Source: Methylococcaceae bacterium (lineage in GTDB: Bacteria; Pseudomonadota; Gammaproteobacteria; Methylococcales; Methylococcaceae). Taken from it: a stretch of DNA of 8,413 nucleotides. The position numbers and the translations under genes were made by a program. Below the pieces are notes generated by a model. That model was not told the origin of the DNA and made no database searches. It saw nothing but the letters and a program-made list of their open reading frames with translations. The stretch spans positions 1 through 8,413 of the forward strand of contig VEPB01000322.1 in NCBI GenBank assembly GCA_012026715.1, in the 5' to 3' direction. Positions 5,022 through 8,413 of the stretch are shown in pieces. Numbering within the stretch: position 1 is the first letter of the stretch; every line of letters begins with the position of its first letter.

Positions 5022-6926
5022 ATGCCCGCCCAGCTGAATACCGGCATCGCCGCCGCCGTTTGCTTCGGCATGGCGTTGCTGCAATGCCGCGCACTGGCGG
5101 CCGCCGAAACCGTGAACCAGGGGCTTCCCCCCAAGCTGAGGACTGCCGCGTCGATGGAATTCCGTGCGAGTCCGTCGCCATCCGAAAGCGCCAGTCGGTC
5201 AGCCGGCCTGATCCCAGGCGACCATTTGGCAGCCGGCACGCCGGGGGGGGCTTCCGCGATCCCCACCTGGACCGAAGAGATGGCCGCCCGCTACGAAGCC
5301 GATCGCGTGCGTCAACAGCTGGACGAAGCGTTATGGACGGCAGAGCGGCAGTCCTATCAGCTGCAGCAGCGCGAATTGCAACTACAACAGCTGTGGGGAC
5401 TGATCGGCGCCATCGGCCTGATGTTGGTTCTCGCCGGAACCTGGCTGTATCGCCTTCGGCGCGCCCTGCTGCTGGCGCAGCGAGCGGAAAGCCAGGCCCA
5501 ACGATCGCAACGGGAACTCCAGGCCCTCAATGTCAGCCTGGAACAGCGACTGAAGACCCGGACCGAAGGGCTGGGAAGACAAACCAGCTTTCTGCAGACG
5601 TTGATCGACTATCTGCCATCGCAGATCTGGCTGGAAGACCCGAGCGGCCGCGCCATTGCGGTGAACCGCGCCTACACCGAAGCCAGCGGACGCTCGGCAA
5701 TGGAACTGTTGGGCAGTCCCGTCGACGATTCGTTATTGAGGACGGCCGGCAATCCGGAAACCGTTGCGGATTCGGACCCCGACCCAATTGCCGGTAGTTG
5801 CCGGGAAACCGTTCGGGTACCGGTGCGGAACGCCGACAACGGCCTCTTATTGGGCACGGTGGGGATCTGCTATGACGTCAGCGCCCGCAAAGCGGCCGAG
5901 GATGCGCGGGAACATGCGCTGAGCGAAGCAGTGCGGCTGGCCCACCTGCGTAGCGAATTTCTCGGCCAGATGAGCCACGAACTGCGGACCCCGCTCAACA
6001 GCATCCTGGGCTACGCCCAGCTGATGCAACGCGATCCGGTGACGGACGAGCGCCACCATAGCGGTCTCGAGGCCATCCGCCAGGGGGGCCTCCAACTTCT
6101 GACCGCGATCAACGACATGCTGGACTTCGCAAGGATCGAAGCCGGCAAGCCGGAAATGGCGCCAGGCGAGGTGATGTTGAGGCCGTTGCTGGATGGCATC
6201 GCCGCAACCATCGGCATCCGCGCCAGAGAAAAAGGTTTGACGTTCAAGCTCGAACTGCCGGCGGACCTGCCGGAGCGCGTTTGGGCAGACCCCCAGCGGC
6301 TGCGGCAGATTCTACTCAATCTGCTGGACAACGCGGTCAAATTCACCAGCCACGGCGACGTGGTCTTGCGCGCCATGCCGGCCGGAGCCGAACGGGTTCG
6401 GTTCGAAATTCACGATACCGGCTGCGGCATCGCTCCGCCGATCCAAGCCCGGATATTCCAACCCTTCGAGCATGTCGGGGAGCCGCGCCCGCAGGCCGGC
6501 GGCATCGGTCTGGGGCTGGCCCTCAGCCGCCGATACGTTCGCTTGATGGGGGGAGACATCGGCCTGGAAAGCCGCATCGGACACGGCTCCACCTTTTATT
6601 TCGAAATCCAGATCGGGCGGCTTCCGCAACCCGGAGCGGCCTGCCCGCAGCAGGCCCAATCCGACGCTCGCGAACCACTCGGCGAGCCCGTTGAAGCCGC
6701 CATGCCCAACCCGACGCTGCCGCCGGCGAACGCGGAGCGCCTGCTGGAATTGGCCCGGCTCGGCTGCATGGGGGAGCTGATCGCCTGGGCCGATCAGCTG
6801 GAAAGGCTGGAACCGGAAACATTCCGCAGCACCGCAGACCAGGTGCGGCGGTTGGCGGCCGAATACGAGTCCCAGCAGTTGCTGCAGCTGGCGCAACGCT
6901 GCGCCGCGGCGGCTTGCGTCCCGTGA
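5022..6926 (+). CDS. Membrane sensor histidine kinase with PAS domain
   Basis: The product has 634 residues counted from the ATG at 5022. The frame is open further upstream, to 4626, but that overlaps the membrane-protein gene. The 5022 start begins with a signal-peptide or anchor helix (residues 8-28, possible cleavage after CRALA). A short periplasmic region (about 29-123) is Pro/Ser-rich and then turns into a Gln/Glu-rich coiled coil (QLQQRELQLQQ). A transmembrane helix (124-142) and a cytoplasmic coiled coil (150-185) follow. Next is a PAS domain (about 188-285, FLQTLIDYLPSQIWLEDPSG onward). HisKA has phospho-acceptor His319 in SHELRTPLNSILGY. HATPase_c has the N box (Asn433, Asn437), G1 (DTGCGI, 465-470), F box (FQPF, 479-482) and G2 (GGIGLGLALS). 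A C-terminal helical tail (about 567-630) lacks any His, so it is not an HPt domain. All catalytic motifs are intact. No Shine-Dalgarno precedes the ATG. A G8 tract lies early in the gene. The receiver-kinase gene starts 22 bases after the stop. Confidence 0.9.
   Translation: MPAQLNTGIAAAVCFGMALLQCRALAAAETVNQGLPPKLRTAASMEFRASPSPSESASRSAGLIPGDHLAAGTPGGASAIPTWTEEMAARYEADRVRQQLDEALWTAERQSYQLQQRELQLQQLWGLIGAIGLMLVLAGTWLYRLRRALLLAQRAESQAQRSQRELQALNVSLEQRLKTRTEGLGRQTSFLQTLIDYLPSQIWLEDPSGRAIAVNRAYTEASGRSAMELLGSPVDDSLLRTAGNPETVADSDPDPIAGSCRETVRVPVRNADNGLLLGTVGICYDVSARKAAEDAREHALSEAVRLAHLRSEFLGQMSHELRTPLNSILGYAQLMQRDPVTDERHHSGLEAIRQGGLQLLTAINDMLDFARIEAGKPEMAPGEVMLRPLLDGIAATIGIRAREKGLTFKLELPADLPERVWADPQRLRQILLNLLDNAVKFTSHGDVVLRAMPAGAERVRFEIHDTGCGIAPPIQARIFQPFEHVGEPRPQAGGIGLGLALSRRYVRLMGGDIGLESRIGHGSTFYFEIQIGRLPQPGAACPQQAQSDAREPLGEPVEAAMPNPTLPPANAERLLELARLGCMGELIAWADQLERLEPETFRSTADQVRRLAAEYESQQLLQLAQRCAAAACVP
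5243..5250 (+). repeat. Poly-G(8) tract inside the histidine kinase gene
   Basis: Eight consecutive G bases encode part of Pro-Gly-Gly-Ala (residues 74-77) in the low-complexity periplasmic stretch of the kinase. A change of one or two bases would shift the frame before the transmembrane, PAS and kinase domains and abolish function. It is the longest homopolymer I noticed in the window. It could be a slippage site or simply a product of high GC content. Confidence 0.5.
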
Positions 6927-6948
6927 GGCCCTGCATCAAGCGCCCGCC

Positions 6949-8061
6949 ATGCAATCTTCGACCATTCTGATCGTCGACGACAACGCCGCGAACTTGCGGG
7001 TCATCTGCACCCCCTTTGAGAACGAAGGCTTGCGAGTGCTGATCGCCCGCGCCGGGGAGGAAGCCCTGGAGCGCGCCCGTTTAGCCCATCCCGACCTGAT
7101 CCTGATGGACGTGATGATGCCGGGCATCGATGGCTTCGAAACCTGCCGCAGGCTCAAGCAGGATCCGGAACTGGAGGATATCCCGGTGATCTTCATGTCC
7201 GCGCTGGCCGGCGCCGACGACAAGGTCAAGGGCTTCGCAGCCGGGGGATTGGACTACATCACCAAGCCATTCCAGCTCTCGGAGGTGAAGGCGCGGGTGC
7301 TGAGCCACCTGGAACTGTACGCCCTGCGGCGCCGATTGACCCGCCAGAACGAAGAGCTGAGCCGGATCCGCGACGAATTGGAGACCTTCACCTACACCGT
7401 ATCCCATGATCTGAAGGCTCCGCTGCGCTGGATCGACGGCTATTGCGCACTCATCGAGAAGCGTCTGGCCGACAGCGAAGACACGGAAATCCAGGCGGTG
7501 ACCACCAAGGTTCGCCGCGCCACCCGGCAAATGAATCATCTCATCGACGACCTGCTGACCTACTCCAAGGTCGAGCGCCGCCAGATCGAGCGCAAGCCGG
7601 TCGACCTGGCCGAATTGGCTGCAGCGGTCGCGGCCGAGTTCGACAAGGAAGTGGAGGAGCGGGGGGTCGAGCTAAGCCTCAGAGTGCCGCCGCTGCATTG
7701 GCCGATCGACAACGAAGGACTCACCCTGACGCTCCGCAACCTGATCGGCAACGCGCTCAAATTCACCCGCAACCACCGCGCCCCGGCCGTAGAAATTGGC
7801 GCCGAACAACAACCCGGAAGACTGAGGCTGTGGGTACGCGACAACGGTATCGGCTTTGCAATGGAGTACAGCGAACGCATCTTCGAGATCTTTCAGCGCC
7901 TCGAACACGCCGACGCCTACCCCGGCACCGGCGTCGGCTTGGCCATCGTACGCCGCGCGGTGCAGCGCATGGGAGGCCGTGTCTGGGCCGAGAGCGAACC
8001 GGGAGCCGGCGCCAATTTCTACCTGGAACTGCCGGAAGCGGCTTCGGACCTGTGGCCTTAA
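6949..8061 (+). CDS. Response-regulator receiver fused to a histidine kinase (REC-HisKA-HATPase)
   Basis: The product is a 370-residue soluble cytoplasmic protein. Residues 5-119 form a receiver domain with all key residues: acidic pair Asp10/Asp11, phospho-acceptor Asp54 in LILMDVMMPGIDGF, Ser84 in the switch position (FMSA) and Lys106 in ITKPF. A coiled-coil linker (120-145) leads to a HisKA domain with His153 in TVSHDLKAPLRWIDGY. A HATPase_c domain follows, with the N box (Asn264, Asn268), G1 (RDNGIG, 297-302), the F-box region (FEIFQRLE) and G2 (GTGVGLAIV, 326-334). 'SHDLKAPLR' is the variant seen in bacteriophytochrome-like and cyanobacterial kinases. There is no transmembrane helix and no DNA-binding output. 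Its gene starts 22 bases after the membrane kinase stop with only a weak ribosome binding site, so coupled expression is likely. The receiver is the natural target of the upstream kinase, and phosphorylation would then control the second kinase. That wiring is inferred from order and domains. Confidence 0.92.
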   Translation: MQSSTILIVDDNAANLRVICTPFENEGLRVLIARAGEEALERARLAHPDLILMDVMMPGIDGFETCRRLKQDPELEDIPVIFMSALAGADDKVKGFAAGGLDYITKPFQLSEVKARVLSHLELYALRRRLTRQNEELSRIRDELETFTYTVSHDLKAPLRWIDGYCALIEKRLADSEDTEIQAVTTKVRRATRQMNHLIDDLLTYSKVERRQIERKPVDLAELAAAVAAEFDKEVEERGVELSLRVPPLHWPIDNEGLTLTLRNLIGNALKFTRNHRAPAVEIGAEQQPGRLRLWVRDNGIGFAMEYSERIFEIFQRLEHADAYPGTGVGLAIVRRAVQRMGGRVWAESEPGAGANFYLELPEAASDLWP

Positions 8062-8088
8062 GGCCCGAAACCTGCCACTGCGACGGAA

Positions 8089-8110
8089 CGGCAGGCCTGC
8101 CGGACCGGCA
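8089..8110 (+). terminator. Possible weak terminator after the kinase operon
   Basis: CGGCAGGCCTGCCG (8089-8102) is a perfect 14-base palindrome. It overlaps a second small stem TGCCG-GAC-CGGCA (8098-8110), followed by AATCCCTCTT, a poor U-tract. The position, 27 bases after the stop, suits a terminator, but the stems are short and compete with each other. Confidence 0.25.
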
Positions 8111-8224
8111 AATCCCTCTTCCGGCCAAGCTTCATCGACATGACCGCTGAGGATTTGGCCCAAAATGACGTCCTCGAATTATCGCGGCAGGGAGCCAGAG
8201 CCCATCGGGTCGAAATCTGGAACC

Positions 8225-8413
8225 CTCCCCGCGGGTGAGGGCCAAACGCCTAATGTTTCAACACGTTTGCCGCAAGCACGAAGCGCCCGGGCCCTCCCTC
8301 AACCCCTACCCGCGGGGAGAGACCACTCGGCCCCATGGCCCGCGGATTGTGCCCTGGAACCGAGTGGTCTCTCTCCCTCATCCGGCCCTTCGGGCCACCT
8401 TCTCCCAGAGGGA
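8225..8413. repeat. Dispersed palindromic intergenic repeat mosaic, continuing past the window edge
   Basis: CTCCCCGCGGGT (8225-8236) recurs in inverted form as ACCCGCGGGGAG (8308-8319). GAGAGACCACTCGG (8317-8330) pairs perfectly over 14 bases with CCGAGTGGTCTCTC (8360-8373) around a 29-base loop. A third hairpin, GGCCC-TTC-GGGCC, is at 8384-8396, inside CTCATCCGGCCCTTCGGGCC. Sequences of the type 'ccctcatccggcccttcgggccaccttctccc' and 'ctctccccgcgggtgaggg' are, from general familiarity, widespread intergenic repeats in GC-rich gammaproteobacteria. The block therefore looks like a REP-like or miniature repeat and not a gene-specific signal. The right boundary is not visible. Confidence 0.6.

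Larger units (their letters stand above)
8062..8413. other. Non-coding region at the right end, palindromes and repeat mosaic
   Basis: No convincing gene lies in these 352 bases. The open frames over 8062-8160 are out-of-frame shadows of the kinase gene. From 8111 to 8224 I see no clear structure. From 8225 to the edge the sequence is a mosaic of inverted repeats, listed separately. Confidence 0.6.

Noticed and set aside
5060..5797. Second plus-strand frame of 245 codons inside the kinase gene, possibly reached by slippage at the G8 tract
   Set aside because: It is Arg/Pro-rich with no recognisable domain. It is the usual long open shadow frame of GC-rich coding DNA.
6720..6926. HPt phosphotransfer domain at the C-terminus of the sensor kinase
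   Set aside because: The helical tail contains no histidine, so it cannot accept a phosphoryl group as an HPt domain does.
8225..8413. CRISPR array
   Set aside because: The repeats are inverted, unequal in spacing and few, with no regular direct repeat-spacer pattern.

Overview
The window is GC-rich, densely coded bacterial DNA. It carries outer-membrane lipoproteins with classical lipoboxes, a CPA2-type antiporter, PAS/HisKA histidine kinases and dispersed palindromic intergenic repeats. This points to a Gram-negative proteobacterium, most likely a high-GC gammaproteobacterium. A methanotroph-like (Methylococcales) or purple-sulfur-like lineage would fit, but no marker gene settles it. I see no rRNA, tRNA, CRISPR array, transposase or phage gene.

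Layout. (1) Positions 1-382, minus strand: the N-terminal 127 codons of a membrane-anchored protein resembling the YdbH/AsmA-like envelope family, running off the left edge. (2) 383-707: a divergent intergenic region with AT-rich phased repeats. (3) 708-1824, plus strand: a tight pair of lipoprotein genes, the first BamE/SmpA-like and the second an uncharacterised family. (4) 1825-1958: a convergent intergenic region with two strong hairpins. (5) 1959-3254, minus strand: a CPA2/Kef-type cation:proton antiporter without the usual C-terminal nucleotide-binding domain. (6) 3352-4542 and 4573-4896, plus strand: a large uncharacterised lipoprotein followed by a small three-helix membrane protein. 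(7) 5022-8061, plus strand: a two-gene signalling unit. It consists of a membrane histidine kinase with PAS, HisKA and HATPase domains, and then a protein with an N-terminal receiver domain fused to a second complete histidine kinase. Neither has a DNA-binding output. (8) 8062-8413: non-coding, ending in a mosaic of inverted repeats that looks like a dispersed intergenic repeat continuing past the right edge.

How the genes may work together. Most of the window concerns the cell envelope: three lipoproteins, a small inner-membrane protein, an ion antiporter and an AsmA/YdbH-like protein. The kinase pair is the only regulatory module. It is probably transcribed as one unit, with the first kinase (or the second, by autophosphorylation) feeding Asp54 of the receiver. 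The output must be elsewhere in the genome or act through protein-protein contact. A link between the kinase pair and the neighbouring envelope genes is possible but rests on adjacency alone. I did not find a convincing wholly new system. The points most worth following are the kinase-to-receiver-kinase pair without an output domain, a G8 tract inside the first kinase gene, the paired uncharacterised lipoprotein and membrane protein, and the palindromic repeats.
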